Of a stretch of 64,000 bases of DNA, positions 1 through 12,044 are shown in pieces. Position 1 is the first letter of the stretch; the number at the start of each line of letters is the position of its first letter. Under the pieces are notes generated by a model. The model had not been told where the DNA came from. It saw only the letters and a list, made by a program, of their open reading frames with translations, and ran no database searches. Source of the stretch: Charina bottae (taxonomy: Eukaryota > Chordata > Lepidosauria > Squamata > Charinaidae); assembly GCA_023362775.1 (NCBI GenBank), contig JALMGJ010000005.1, positions 68,857,963-68,921,962 of the forward strand, read 5' to 3'. Made by a program: the position numbers and the translations under genes.

Positions 1-34
1 TATACTTGTTGTGATGAAGGTGGGAAGTCACTTC

Positions 35-175
35 TTTCTATATTTTTTTCTTTTTCTTTTTCTTTCTTTTTCTTTTTATTTGTTCTTTCTTTTCTATTTC
101 TCTATTTCTTTTTCCTTTTTTTCTTTCTTTTCTGCACCGGCTTTCTCTTTTTATTCTTTTAGTTTTTTTAAGTTT
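35..175. repeat. T-rich polypyrimidine tract
   Basis: A run of about 140 bases made almost only of T with scattered C. The open frame through it codes only for F, S and L repeats and is a composition artefact. The rest of 1-452 has no recognisable gene or repeat. Confidence 0.8.
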
Positions 176-460
176 GCATTTGTTTTTATTGTTGAAATTT
201 TAATTCTTAATAAAATTACTATAAAAAAAGGAGATATTGCAGCAGAAACTACTAATTGTTAAAAGATTCTTCATGTCATCAAGGCCACTTTAATGTCTGT
301 GGAGCTTTCACTCCATCAGTCCTTCTTGCATCATTCATTTGGGCTGAATAAGGCATTCATCTGATCAATGTTGTAACTAGTGTGAAGCTATATTGAAATG
401 GATTCAGATAATTAGTCTCCCAAAGGTTATGAAGTTGTAGGGCAGCTATTCACTCTAGTA

Positions 461-740
461 CATAGCTTTCCAAAGTGTGTGTCATGACACACTACTGTGT
501 CACCTGCGGTGTCCTGCTGTGTCGCGCAAAAACCCGGAAGCGCTGATGGGGGAACCAAAAGAAGCGGCACCCCCGCCAATTAGTGCCGCCGCCGGTGCTG
601 ATTGGTGGGGGTGCCGCTTCTTTCGGTTCCCCCCATCAGTGCTTCCGGGCATTTTGCACGAGAGACCAGGACACCACTGGCCGCACCACCACCGCCGCCG
701 TTGGTGTGTGCCGCCAACGTTAAAAGTTTGGAAAGCTCTG
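461..740. mobile_element. hAT-type MITE, 280 bp, with 8-bp target duplication
   Basis: The ends form a 14-bp terminal inverted repeat: CATAGCTTTCCAAA on the left and, reverse-complemented, CAGAGCTTTCCAAA on the right. The element is flanked by an exact 8-bp direct repeat CTCTAGTA (453-460 and 741-748), the target-site size of the hAT superfamily. The interior is a GC-rich fold-back: about 530-580 is the inverse of about 600-655. It has no coding capacity, so it would depend on a transposase from elsewhere. The exact duplication suggests moderate age at most. Confidence 0.85.
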
Positions 741-999
741 CTCTAGTATATTGCCCTGAAAAGGTATATTTGTGAATTATTCGTAGCTATAATCCTCATG
801 GTCTAGGGAAGGGCTACCAAAGAAATACTTCCTTCAGAGCTGTCAAGATCACAACCTCCTGGTGCTGCCAGTCAATTCTAACCTATTAGCTGTTATAAGA
901 TTTGAACAGTCCTCCAAATCTTATTTACATCTTTAGGCACAATAACTGAAAATTATCTATGAAAAATGACAAGATAGCGAAATGAACTACAAAAGTAAT

Positions 1000-1720
1000 A
1001 TTAATTAAGTAAAGTGAATTGAACAGTTTTATACTCCAAAGAGCTACTTCCAGTCAGTGTAGTCAATATTAATATAAATGAATGAATTAAATGCTTAAAA
1101 TGGGATAACTGAAGTGCCCCACACTGGAATAACCAAGACCTTGAGTGCTCCTTCCTCATGATGACAGATTGAAACTGCCCATTCGGGTAGGAACAGAATG
1201 CCTGTAAAACAGTCCCCTCAACTCCCAACCCTTGCAGATAATCCAGTAGGATACTGGGGTCAATGGTATCAAAGGCTATTGAGAGGTCCAATAGGATCAG
1301 GTGGGTTACACTCCCCTACAGAAAGTCATCAACCAGAGTGACCAGTGTTGTTTTCCATCTTGACCAGGTCTGAATCCTGACTGGCAGGGATCTAGATAAT
1401 CTATTTTCTCTAGGACTTTCTGAAGCGACCACCACTTTCTCAACAACCTTCCCTCAAAAGGATAGTTTGGGGGAAGAACTACTGGATCCAGGGAGGGCTT
1501 CTGCAAGAGGATACACACACTTTCCTCTTTTAAAATAGACAGCATGATCCGCTTCCTCAAAGACTTTTTGTCCATTCCTTAATCCAGCCATTTACAGTCC
1601 ACCAAGCTGTCTGAAGGAGCTAGGAAGGGCATAGATCAAAGCCTCAGGTGGCACAACTCATGCTGCAGAGAACCCTATCCACTTCCTCCGGTGCACTAAG
1701 CTGGAAAGAATCCCAAATAA
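1000..1720 (-). pseudogene. L2-group LINE reverse transcriptase relic
   Basis: Read on the minus strand, this is a broken piece of the RT domain of an L2/CR1-group non-LTR retrotransposon. One fragment (about 1306-1575) carries a KPSLDP block and a QSGFRPG finger motif; the next (about 1001-1291) carries motif A as DLSIAFDTID followed by LLDYLQGLGV. The frame is lost between the fragments, and both the YADD motif and the 3' tail are missing. It is non-functional. Clade-level assignment (L2 versus CR1) is from memory of family motifs. Confidence 0.75.
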
Positions 1721-2841
1721 CAACACAAAATCTAGCCTTGTTCACTACATTAGATTCTGTACAAATGGCATTCAATCCAGAGCAAAATCATTTATTAGAA
1801 ACAGAAGAATTGACAGAATGTATATTCATATTCCTTCAAGCACAATTCTGTTTTGTACCATTTCCACTTGTATTTTAAAATGGAATGTTCATAGACTTTT
1901 GCATGGATATGAAAATTCATATACAATTCTATAAGTAGCTCTCCCCCAATGCACTAATTTTCTTTTGATCTGTTTTTCCCCCGCCATTACTCTTTTTATT
2001 GTACCCTGTTTTTCTAAGATATATAATATTCTATGGACTTTTATTACAGAATTGCAAAAAAAAATGTGGAATTAAACTGATGGATAATTTCTTTCCCCTT
2101 TGCATATTAGTTTTAAGAAATGTGAATTACATTATAATAGTAAAATGCAAAACAATTGCATTTCATCTTCATCAGTAGTACTTACTGACCCTTCACCTCT
2201 TTTTCCTTACTTAGTTGGGGAGTATCTTATTCCATCAGCATCCCATAGAGTTGATCAGAATTATTTAACGCAGAAACTTCTTGGGCAGAGTTAAGACAAT
2301 TCTAGAAGAGCTCTCTGTAAATGGGGCCTCTCTTTTTATTTATTAAGTCCTTTAAAGTAAATGTTACTGTTATTTTTACTGTTACATGTTTTACATTTGT
2401 TATCAGTATGGTTACTGTATATGACATTTATTATATTGATGTATGTTTTATTTTGCAAGCTGCTGTATGAATTTTGGTGAATAGGGGCGTATACAGTTAG
2501 TATGAATAACATGACATGTACTTGATGAAGAGAATCATATTATTTCCCTGACTTTCAACATATTTATCCATAGTTTCTAAACAGAATAAAAGTATATTTT
2601 TATGCAAAACAGAATATAACTGTTTTTCCTTTTATCTTCAGTGCTCTTGAATTATCTTACATCCTTAAATGTTTTGAATTATGCAATTAATATAAAACAT
2701 GTTTGTTAAGAATAGAGATCTATATTATATGTCACATGATATAGTTTAGATTTCTTATCAAATTTGTTTTTTTAAAAAAAAAACTATTGAAGCTTTTTCA
2801 GTTCATGCATGGAACTTCACATATGTGGAGACGGTATATGG

Positions 2842-2888
<47 letters not shown>

Positions 2889-4799
2889 CTTGTGAGTTTG
2901 TGGCAGAAAGCAAACAAGCAGCTGATTAATCTAACTGATGATAAGTGTAAATGGTAATATACTGTATGATTGTGGCAAATGTGTTTATAGAACAGGGTTT
3001 TCCCATATAGGCATTTTAATGAAGATGTGCTTGTTGAAGCAGTGCCTCAGAACAAGTTGGATATTTTTCATGGTTCAGCTTACATACTTCATATTCTAGT
3101 ATTTTTAAAAAATGCTTGGTACTATACTCAATGGAACTGTTGAGGAAGTAATACATTCTCAGTGGCAGAGATTAAAAACAAAAATAACTTTGTAGACCAA
3201 CAAAGATTATGAACCATGTGCTCATAGTAAGAACAATGTAAATAAGTGCCTTGTTCCATTTCAGCATTCAATTGTCAATAGAATGGTTAAGAAAAGTTTT
3301 TTTCTAATATAGATAGTATTTAATTGCAACATTAGTACCTTCATAAGTTTCCTGAAGAACTATTAAAGCACAGAAAATCTGTCTCCTTTTCCATCAGCTG
3401 CCTTGCTACTTTCATCATTACTGAACCTTCTTTCAGACCTAAGCAGTCTACAGCCAAGTTGTGGTGGCTTCACAGTAAGAGTAACCTCCATAGACATCCT
3501 TGAGGCACTTTAATGCTCAAAGGTCAAGCCTAAGTAGAAAATAGTTTAAGGGCAAACTTTTAAGGCTACCTCAGAGAATAATCTGAGAAGATAAGTTTAT
3601 GCACATTCAGCAAATAAAGAGAAAATCCTGATAAAGTTTTGTGAAAACCTTGACTGGGCTGCCGAAGATAGGTGGTGCTGTGTGAAGAATGTACATGGAA
3701 AAGGAAACATCTTGGATAAAGTTGGATTTTTAAAAAAATATATACTAGCTGACTATTATGTTCATTATGTGATTATGATAGTTCAGTCAATGTTAGTTAA
3801 TTCTGAATACCTGGGACATAAATCAGTTTTAGAATAAATTCAGTCAATATTTTCAAAATATAGTTCTTTCTTTATTTGGGGCCCACAACAGCATCCTGTA
3901 TTTCCCTTTAGACAAATCCAGTAGGATTTCTGGAGGGAAATAATGTCTCATCTTGAATATACATTCCAATGTACATGAGAAACTGCTCTGTTTTCAACAA
4001 CTTGCTCAGGATGTTGCAAGTTGTTTTGTGTATCTGAAAGGAAAATAATGGTCTGCTTCTTTCTCACCCCCATCCCTCCTACTTTGTAAAATCATGCTTG
4101 CATTAGAAGTCTACACTGATGCTGTTGTAGATGACATTGCATCCCTGATCAGAAATCTATATATATTATTTTTGTTCTGTCACAATGTTTCCTTTTCTTC
4201 TCCAAATTTTCATCTTAAGAACTATAGAACTTTCCTTACCCTTCTTTGAAACTATATGCTTGAATGCTGTGCTTTATTTCAGAAAACTTTTCAGGGCTTT
4301 GGGGCAGTAGGGAGAATACCATAGACATTTTCTCTCTTTTACATTATTTTAGTAACTTTAAAGAACAGTCAGTTACTAATGTATTTGTCAGGGTCTTTGT
4401 TCTTTAGGTTTACAGTGCTGATGTTAAGTTTACAAAACTGATATCAAGCTAACTGAAAATAAAGTTGAAACCTTTTAACAAGGAATACAGCTGTGTTCAG
4501 CTTCAGCTGTAAGAGCAGAGAATATCTGCTGGTTTATCTAGAACAATTCTTTAATGTTTCATTTTGACACATGCCCTCACCATCGTTTCCCATAATGGTG
4601 TTTTTTCAGCACGGGTTCTCAAAGGACTTTTATTCTGCTTTGCTGAGTGTAAAGATGAGTAACTTTCTTTTCCGAGATCCTTAGTGTCAAACTTCTGATT
4701 ATTCAGACTAACTACTGTGAATAGCGTTAACAAGATTATTATTGAAAGATGTTTTATTCTTATATAATCTATATATTTTCAATGTATACAGTGTCTCTA
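1721..4799. other. AT-rich DNA without recognised gene
   Basis: No coding region or transposon boundary is visible across about 3 kb apart from the (AT)n tract listed separately. The short open frames lack homology that I recognise. Confidence 0.6.
2845..2887. repeat. (AT)n microsatellite
   Basis: About 21 uninterrupted AT dinucleotides. Confidence 0.95.
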
Positions 4800-4810
4800 T
4801 ATAGTTGTTG

Positions 4811-4813
4811 TTG

Positions 4814-4851
<38 letters not shown>

Positions 4852-5620
4852 TTATTTATTTAATTTATGTGACCGCCCATCTCCCCCCAACGGGGAACTC
4901 TGGGCGGTTTACAACAAAAAAGAATTAAAATAGAACATACAATATAAAACATCAATTCATACAATTAATAATAAATAATTATAAAAATAAAATCCAGATG
5001 GACGAAAGAATAATAAAGGGAGGACTTTTTAGGATTAAGGGACAAGCCACCCCCATGAGGAACTATCCCTTCCTCCTTCCCATGCCAGGCGGCAGAACCA
5101 GGTCTTCAGATCTTTCCTAAAGGTCGGGAGGGAGGAGATCTGTCTCAACTCCGGGGGCAAGGTGTTCCACAATGTAGGAGCAACTACAGAGAAGGCCCGT
5201 CTCCTAGACCCCATCAGGTGACACTCTTTAATTGATGGGGCTCGTAGCAGGCCCTCCCTGAATGATCGGGTGGGGCGGGTCGATAATATGGGGATAAGAC
5301 GGTCCCTCAGGTATTCTGGCCCCATGCCATGTAGGGCTTTAAAGGTGATAACCAACACCTTGAATTGTACCCGGAAGCAAACCAGCACCCAATGTAGCTC
5401 GCGGAGCAGTGGTGTTACATGTGCAGATCTTGGTGCACCCAAAATTGCTCGCGCGGCTGCATTCTGCACCAGCTGTAGCTTCCGGATAGTCTTCAAGGGT
5501 AGCCCCATGTAGGGCATATTGCAGTAATCTACATGGGAGATGACGAGAGCATGAGTGACTGTCCAGAGGGCATCGCGATCCAGGAACGGGCGCAACTGGC
5601 GCACCAGCCGAAGCTGTGCA
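4811..5620 (-). pseudogene. L2-group LINE C-terminus and 3' tail
   Basis: On the minus strand this encodes the last part of an L2/CR1-group RT protein: the block LVISHVDYCN, then KLQLVQNAAARAILG, ELHWVLVCFRVQFK, TFKALHGMGPEYLRDRL and NTLPPELRQ, all features of the C-terminal domain. The coding part ends near 5035 and is followed by an AT-rich 3'UTR. The terminal hairpin-like tail (about 4870-4912, reading CCGCCCAGAG to GATGGGCGG) ends in TAA/TAAA repeats at 4810-4865. The element is 5'-truncated, and at its 5' side it is fused directly to SINE sequence, so its first codons (about 5617-5658) are SINE-derived. It has no RT catalytic core. Confidence 0.85.
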
Positions 5621-5892
5621 ACATACCTAATACTCCTTCCTCCTCCTATTTTCCCCACAACAACAACCTTGTGAGGTGAGTTGGGCTGAGAGAGAGTGAC
5701 TGTCCCAAGGTCACCCAGCCAGATTTCATGCCTGAGGCAGGACTAGAACTCTCAGTCTCCTGGTTTGCCATTGGCTCCTTCCTAGGGCTGAGAGACAGCG
5801 ATTGGCCCAAGGACACCCAGCCGGCTTTCATGCCTAAGGTGGGACTAGAACTCTCAGTCTTCTGGTTTCTAGCCCAGCACCTTAATCATATG
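5617..5892 (-). mobile_element. Chimeric double tRNA-SINE joined to L2
   Basis: On the minus strand, about 5892-5762 is the head of a tRNA-derived SINE (GGGCTAGAAACCAG, then the GGTGACCTTGGGCCA-type block, then AGCCAATGGCAAACCA). It switches at about 5762-5767 into the head of a second SINE (CCAGGAGACTGAGAG), which runs to GGAGTATTAGGTATGTT and then changes abruptly to L2 coding sequence near 5618. The first junction has a shared AAACCA. All three parts point the same way and there is no poly-A or duplication between them, which fits template switching rather than separate insertions. Confidence 0.7.
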
Positions 5893-6394
5893 CTTACTTT
5901 TACTGCATTTATTTATTTATGCTTATTTTATTGTATCACTTGTATGTGCTTTTGTGCTCTTGATATATAATAGACATTTCATCTGTACTTTTGAAAGAGG
6001 CTTTATTTTCATCAGTTGTCTCTACTTGATTATACTTTATTTTAAAGCAGGCTGTCCAGTTGGGATGGCGATGAGGGCTAAGGGCTGCTCTTGGCCCCTG
6101 AATGATAGTTTTGAGATGAGCAATCATGTTTAATGATATTAGAAGATATGAGTCAAAATATTTTTTTCCTCCCCTTTTCATGAACAGTGGTAGAATATTC
6201 ATGTGAGCAACTGCTCATAAGCATCTGCTATAGGAATCTAAAACTCTTTTGTAGTGAATGCAGGGTAGAAGTTACCTGCTGTTAAGCTGTTGATAGAAGC
6301 TAACTATCAATATTCTCACTTGATTTCCTCACTAGGATATAAAACTTGGAAGAAGGCAATGGAAGACAGATGTATGGACATGGGTTGAAGCATG
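5893..6394. other. No recognised gene
   Basis: About 500 bases of AT-rich sequence between two L2 pieces. I see no motif-bearing reading frame or repeat end in it. Confidence 0.5.
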
Positions 6395-8620
6395 TACCAA
6401 ATTGTCCAGAATGGTAGGGTCCAGGGACGGTTTCTTGAGGAGGGGGTGTACCAATGCCTCCTTGAAGGCAATTGGGAACACCCCCTCCGACAAGGATGTA
6501 TTAATCATTGCCTGGACCCATCCACATGTCACCTCCCTGGCCGATTTTACTAGCCAGGAAGGGCAGGGATCTAAATGGCATGTGGTGGAATTAACTATTC
6601 AGAGGATCCTGTCCACTTCCTCAGGTCCAACAGGATCAAATCGTTCCCAGATAATAGGGCAAGACCCCTCTCCCGGCATCTCCCCAGCCTGCATTTCACG
6701 CATGGAGTCCAACTTAGACCGAATCCGAGCGATTTTATCCTGCAGATGCTCGGAAAATTCTTCCGCACGGCCCTGTAGGTGGGAGGTCGATTCCACCCTA
6801 CCCAAGAGAGATTGAGTAATCTTAAACAGGGCCGTCGGATGGCATTCTGCGGATGCAATAAGAGCGGAGAAATATTCACATTTCGCCGCTCTTACCGCCA
6901 CAAGGTAGGCCTTAATAGCGGCTCTAGATTGTGTTCGGTCCGATTCCGTCTTCGTCTTTCTCCAGCGGCGCTCTAGACGTCTCTTCACCCTCTTCAAAAC
7001 CCTCAACTCCTCCATATACCACGGGGAGTGACGGGTCGAATGGGGCTGGAGAGGTCGCATCGGCGTGGTCCTGTCCAAGGCAACGGCAGCCTCCCTATTC
7101 CAGGTTGCAGCAAGTGCCTCCGCTGGACCATGCAGCAGATCCTCGGGTATTATTTATTTATTTATTTATTTATTACATTTATATCCCACCCATCTCCCCC
7201 ACAAGGAGGGACCCTGGGCGGTTATTACCCCCAGCTCCCTCTGAAACCTCATTGGGTCCATAAGTCGCCAGGGGCGGACCAATCGAATAGGTCCCGCCTC
7301 CCTGCGGAGTGGGGCGGCATAGGAGAATCCTAGAGATATCAGGACGTGATCTGACCATGACAACGGGGATAGATCTAACTTTCCCCTCAGGTCACTTTGC
7401 CATTGCTCTGACAAGAAAACCAAATCCGGAGTGAGTCCACTGTCTCGGGTCGGGTCCCGAATAATCTGGGACAGGCCCATGGCTGCCATGGTAGCCATGA
7501 ACTCCCGAGCCACTTCCGAGGCACGCCCCAGGGACGGCAGGTTAAAATCCCCCAGGACCATCAGCCCGGGGAACTCCACCGCCAACCCCGAGACGGTTTC
7601 CAGCAGCTCAGGCAGGGAGGTTGCTACACAGCAGGGAGGCTGGTACAATAGCAACACTCCCAACTGTTCTCGGGCACCCAAATTGAAAAACAGGGTCTCA
7701 CATCCGGACACTTGTGGAGCGAGGCCCCTGAAAGCCACCACAGATTCTCTGATGATAACTGCCACCCCTCCTCCCCTACCCCAGTATCTCGGCTGGTGCC
7801 ACACCTGAAACCCGGCTGGGCACATTTCCGAGAGGGCTACCCCTCCCTCTGGGCCCAGCCAGGTCTCAGTAATACACGCCAGGTCAGCCCCTCTCTCCGT
7901 GATTAATTCACTTATGAGAGGGGCTTTGTTGTTTACTGGCGTTAAGCAGCAGCAGTCGAAAACCGGGGCCCTCAAGGATCCGCTGTCCAGAACCTGGGGT
8001 TGAACTCGGAGGACTGGAACGCGCCACCTGTACTAAACACCGGGGGCGCCTTCCCCAGAGATGGCCTGTCCTCCGGTTCCCGTCACAATATCTCCTGCCC
8101 GTCACCACCTTGATCAGATTGCCCCTAGTATAGTCCCCAGAGTTTCTTGACCCGGTCGCCTCCACTCCCGGATCCCTTGAAAACCTGGGACTAAGCGAGG
8201 GTCTCTCCCATCCATCCATCCTTTCACTCCCAATCATCCTGGGCAGTCGAAGGCCACCAGCGCAACCAGCTAGAGCTCTCGGCGCTGGTAAGCCCCAACC
8301 GCCCCTTACACTCACCATTCAATCACTCACTATGCCCCCTGTGGCCTCTCTCACTAGCCACAGAGGGGCAAAACAGCCACTCCTACCTACCCTGTCTCCC
8401 ACTCAGGGATAGGTACTCTCATAAACACATATACTCCTGGACCCCATCCTGCAACTCTCACTCTCAGGAGGGGAACTACACTCACACCAAGAGACCCCGC
8501 AATTCTCTGCCGCCCTGGCACGGGGGTGGTCTGTCTTGTCTCAACAATCCGTAGTCCATAAATCCCGAGTGCGTTATTATGCTCTATATAGTTGTGCCTA
8601 TACTGTATATCTATATCTTT
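6395..8620 (-). pseudogene. L2-group LINE: 5'UTR, endonuclease and linker
   Basis: The minus strand carries a GC-rich 5'UTR (about 8620-8000) and then an apurinic/apyrimidinic-type endonuclease (about 7975-7240) with ACITETWLG (catalytic Glu), VLGDFNLP (Asp/Asn) and SWSDHVLISL (Asp-His). A basic linker follows (about 7078-6600, with KRVKRRLERRWRKTK), then the start of the RT region (VFPIAFKEALVHPLLKKPSLDP) before homology stops near 6395. Frames change at least three times, and a short L2 tail is inserted at 7149-7223. Loss of the 3' half is unusual for a LINE, which normally loses the 5' end, and implies later deletion or rearrangement. Non-functional. Confidence 0.85.
7149..7223 (-). mobile_element. 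Short L2 3'-tail insertion inside L2
   Basis: Only the last 50 or so bases of an L2-group LINE plus its (TAAA)n tail are present; on the minus strand they read CGCCCAGGGTCCC through GATGGGTGGG to ATAAATAAATAA. It interrupts the linker just after the endonuclease of the host L2 copy. The flanks share a short GTTATTA/GTATTA, which may be the target duplication. Confidence 0.7.
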
Positions 8621-9130
8621 CATCCTATGTCAAATGTATATTTACTTTTCATTTCAGAATACTTATCTTTTCTAGGAATCTAACATATTTTCGCTTGGGA
8701 ATACTTACTTTTCCTAATGACTACTCTGTCATCACCAAGACAGAGATGTGAAATATTAATTTTGAGAGCACTTGTGTTATCCAGTTATTTGTTTTCTGCC
8801 AAACATCCCTTTTAGTTGATGAATTAATTAATCCATTACAAAATATAGAAGGTATATTGAGATAAGCAAATAGCATGACTGCAGACTAACTTAACACAAA
8901 TATGTAAACTGATATCCCTGGAGTGGAATCAACAGTAAGAGGGACCAATTAACTCCAATAAGTTGGCTTTGCTACATAATGCACTTATGAAGCACCCCTC
9001 TGAATACGCTGCTCCATGAAGCAGCCAGTTGCTCAAAGGTTTTGACCATGTCCGAAGGTCAGTAGAAACCCAGATATTGGTATGGCGGCTTTGTAGCTTC
9101 TAGGAGCAGATTCATGAGTCACCCTGAGCA
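8621..9130. other. No recognised gene
   Basis: AT-rich sequence with no recognisable repeat end or coding motif. Confidence 0.5.
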
Positions 9131-9404
9131 AAGTTCCTCATGAAATGATTTGCATTGTTGTTGTTCAGTCATTTAGTCGTGTCCGACTCTTCGTGACCTC
9201 ATTGACCATAGCACGCCAGGCCTTCCTGTCCTCCACTGTCTCCCGGAGTTTACTCAAATTCATGTTCGTTACATCAGTGATGCTATCTAACCATCTCATC
9301 CTCTGCCGTCCCCTTCTCTTTTGGCTTCAGTCTTTCTCAGCATCAGGGTCTTTTCCAGTGAGTCTTCTCTTCTGATTCCAAGTTCCTCATGAAATGATTT
9401 GCAT
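9131..9404 (-). mobile_element. BovB 3'-end insertion with 25-bp target duplication
   Basis: Bases 9156-9379 are the reverse complement of the last 220 bases of BovB, an RTE-clade LINE; the encoded C-terminus corresponds to the end of the copy at 59260-59494. The flanks 9131-9155 and 9380-9404 are an exact 25-base direct repeat beginning AAGTTCCTCATG, so the insertion and its duplication are intact. It is extremely 5'-truncated and encodes no enzyme. Confidence 0.93.
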
Positions 9405-10660
9405 AACTCTACTATATAATGGAGAAGAAACAACAATATTCTGCACTATGCTGATGACACTGCTCTGATAGCTGAAAATGCAGATGATCTGCAAGCTCTA
9501 GTAATGAAAGTCAAGGAGTGCAATGAAAAAAATGGGACTTAAATTAAATATAAAGAAGACCAAACTATTTTCAACAGGTCCAGCAATTGACAATGAAGAT
9601 ACTGAAGTAATGGATAGCTTCTCCCTTTTAAGATGAGTTATGAAAAGTAAATGAACCAGCAATCAAAAAATATCTCGCCAACTAGCACTTGGTAGAGTAG
9701 CAATTTAAGCCTTGGAAATTATTTTCTATTTTCGGGATTTGCTATCCTATAAATATCAGAATTGTGCAGGCAGTAGTTTTCCCCATGACATCTATGGAAG
9801 CGAAAGTTGGACTTTGAAGAAGCGGGATAAAAAGAGTATTTTTTCCCCTTTTCTCAGGAAGTCTCCTAAGAATACCAAGGATAGCCAGAAAACAACAAAT
9901 AGATCATAGAACAAATCAACCCAGTATTATAGATAGGGCCAGATTAAGACCAACTGGTACCCTAAGCACAGCACAGCAATGGTGCCCCTTGGCCCTTCCA
10001 TTGCTTAACTGGCAAGGCATTAAGACTCAATTAGTGCTGGATGTGAAATAAGAGATTAAAGAGACCCCACAACTATATTAAAACTTTTTAAAAACCTTTT
10101 TTATTTACCTCCAAATAGCAGTAAGCAATATAATCAAATTGTTTACTTATAACTAGGACAATGGAAAATGCATCTTTAATGCATTTTTTAAATAAAATTG
10201 TTATAAGGGAAAAGTGCAAATACAAAAAATTATTGAAAACAATTTTTAGTCATCCTCCCAAAGATTATAAGGCAAAGTAAGTTAAGGACATTATAAGTAT
10301 GGGAAAAAACTCTGTGGTGCCCTCCTTCCCTTGGTGCCCTAAGCACGTGCTTATTTTGCTTAATGGTTAAACCAGGGCTGATTATCATGACTTCTCAAAG
10401 GATGCACACATAACCAGGCTCAAATTAACATCCTTTGGACACATTATGTGAAGACCTAGCTCCTTGGAGAAGTCTATAATTTTGAGAAAGGTGGAAGAAA
10501 AGAAAAGAGGGCAATCAGCAGCAAGGTGGATAGAGTAAATGACAGCAGTGATGGGTACACCATTGGAAGACCTAAAGGACCAGGTTAGGGACAGATTGTC
10601 CTGGAGAAAATCTATCTGTGTGATTGCTAAGAGTTGATATACTGACTTGATGACACATAA
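9405..10660 (+). pseudogene. Old BovB/RTE-type LINE relic, split by a hAT-like insert
   Basis: Before 9934 the plus strand translates to LHYADDTALIAENADDLQAL (RT motif C with YADD) and then decaying sequence that includes YGSESWTLKK. After 10380 it continues with FGHIM, LEKSIILRKVEEKKRG and the region equivalent to the BovB C-terminus. Many stops and frameshifts mark it as much older than the BovB copies at 9.1 and 56 kb. The interval 9934-10380 belongs to a separate insertion. Confidence 0.75.
9934..10380. mobile_element. Candidate hAT-like non-autonomous element
   Basis: The ends are degenerate inverted repeats (TAGGGCCAGATTAAG on the left, CAGCCCTGGTTTAA on the right after reverse complement), with GTGCCC-CTAAGCAC blocks near both ends. 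It splits an RTE relic into two collinear parts, which supports an insertion. The possible 8-bp duplications ATTATAGA and ATTATCAT agree at only the first five bases, so the superfamily is uncertain. No transposase frame is present. Confidence 0.5.
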
Positions 10661-11354
10661 TCAATCAGCTACATAATGGATCAGAAAATAAAATCTTAAG
10701 ACTCAGATCCATTTATAAAACTGAATAAATATGAAATATACCATAGGACACAGTATTAATCACAGTTTAAAATCTGAACTCATTTGTGCATAATTTATGG
10801 ATTCCCCTTACTGATGAATCAATAAAAGATTTTCTAGTAATTGTAGATTATAGCATTATGTGCCTGTTCTTTTTTCTTTTCTCCCTTTCTATAGGAATAA
10901 AAAAGAAATGGACTAAAAATTCAGTATGTTTTGCTGTCTGTTCTCTTATATCTCAGTAAAGATTCAAATGCGAATAAAGTCTGTGGCTCACTCCAATGTA
11001 TGCTTCTTTAAATTGTATTTGCATTCTAGAGCTCTGATTTAAAAATGAACTGAAAGTTGTATTTGTAAGATAGGTAGACTATAAGATGAAGTAAACTGCA
11101 TCCTGATTTATCAGGAATAGAAAGGTAATTTAAAATCCAAGGTGTTCAATCATAGTGAAGCTTTTTACAGTGGAAGAAAAGATGATTGAGGATCAGGTTG
11201 CTGCTGAACAGGAATCTGCAAGCTGGCTGATATTTTCATTTTCCAGGCTTCTGCTGGTTGTAGAATAATGAAAATCTGTTCCCGCAACAGGCTAAAGAGG
11301 CCAAAGAAATGCACATTCTGCATTTCTTGCTTCTGGGTAAAACTGAAGAAACAT
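10661..11354. other. No recognised gene
   Basis: AT-rich sequence without recognisable repeat or coding motif. Confidence 0.5.
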
Positions 11355-11393
11355 GCACACATTTATTTATTTGTTTTATTTATTTATTGTTTT

Positions 11394-11449
<56 letters not shown>

Positions 11450-11675
11450 TATCCCGCCTTTATTATTTTTATAAATAACTCAAGGCAGCAAACGTACCTA
11501 ATACTCCTTCCTCCTCCTATTTTCCCCACAACAACAACCCTGTGAGGTGAGTTGGGCTGAGAGAGAGTGACTGGCCCAAGGTCACCCAGCCGGGTTTCAT
11601 GTCTAAGGCGGGACTAGAACTCTCAGTCTCCTGGTTTCTAGCCCATTGCCTTAACCACTTGATCTATGATATCTT
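11355..11675 (-). mobile_element. tRNA-derived SINE with L2-like tail
   Basis: On the minus strand: tRNA-related head (GTGGTTAAGGCAATGGGC; B-box-like GAGTTCTAGTCC), body with GGTGACCTTGGGCCAGTCAC and GGAGGAGGAAGGAGTATTAG, then AATAAAGGCGGGATAT followed by a long (AAAT)n tail at 11355-11450. The 3' end resembles L2/CR1 LINE tails, suggesting mobilisation by such a LINE. Full or nearly full length. Confidence 0.85.
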
Positions 11676-12044
11676 GATGGCAGATGGGCTTTTATAGCAA
11701 AGGCCCTTTCTTTCTACCTATGTGAAGAATCAGTGAAGATGTACATTGGCTCCTGTAAATCATTGTTTGTGGGAATGACCTTGGAGACAGGAAGAAAAGC
11801 CACAGACCAGACAACTTGCGTGTAAAAGATATATCAGTCCAGAGAAGGAGGGGCGGCATGGGAAGCGTTTCAGAAGGGACCCTCCCTAGTTTTCCAGAGA
11901 GTAAAAGAAATACTTTCAGATAATGTTAGCTCTTTGAGGTAATCTGGACAAGAAGCACAATAGTGAACACTATCTCTGTCTTTATTGTAAGATTATATTA
12001 ATAGAATCTTGCATTCTGCATTCCTAGCAGAATATAGAATTGTG
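11676..12044. other. No recognised gene
   Basis: About 370 bases without recognised feature. Confidence 0.5.
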
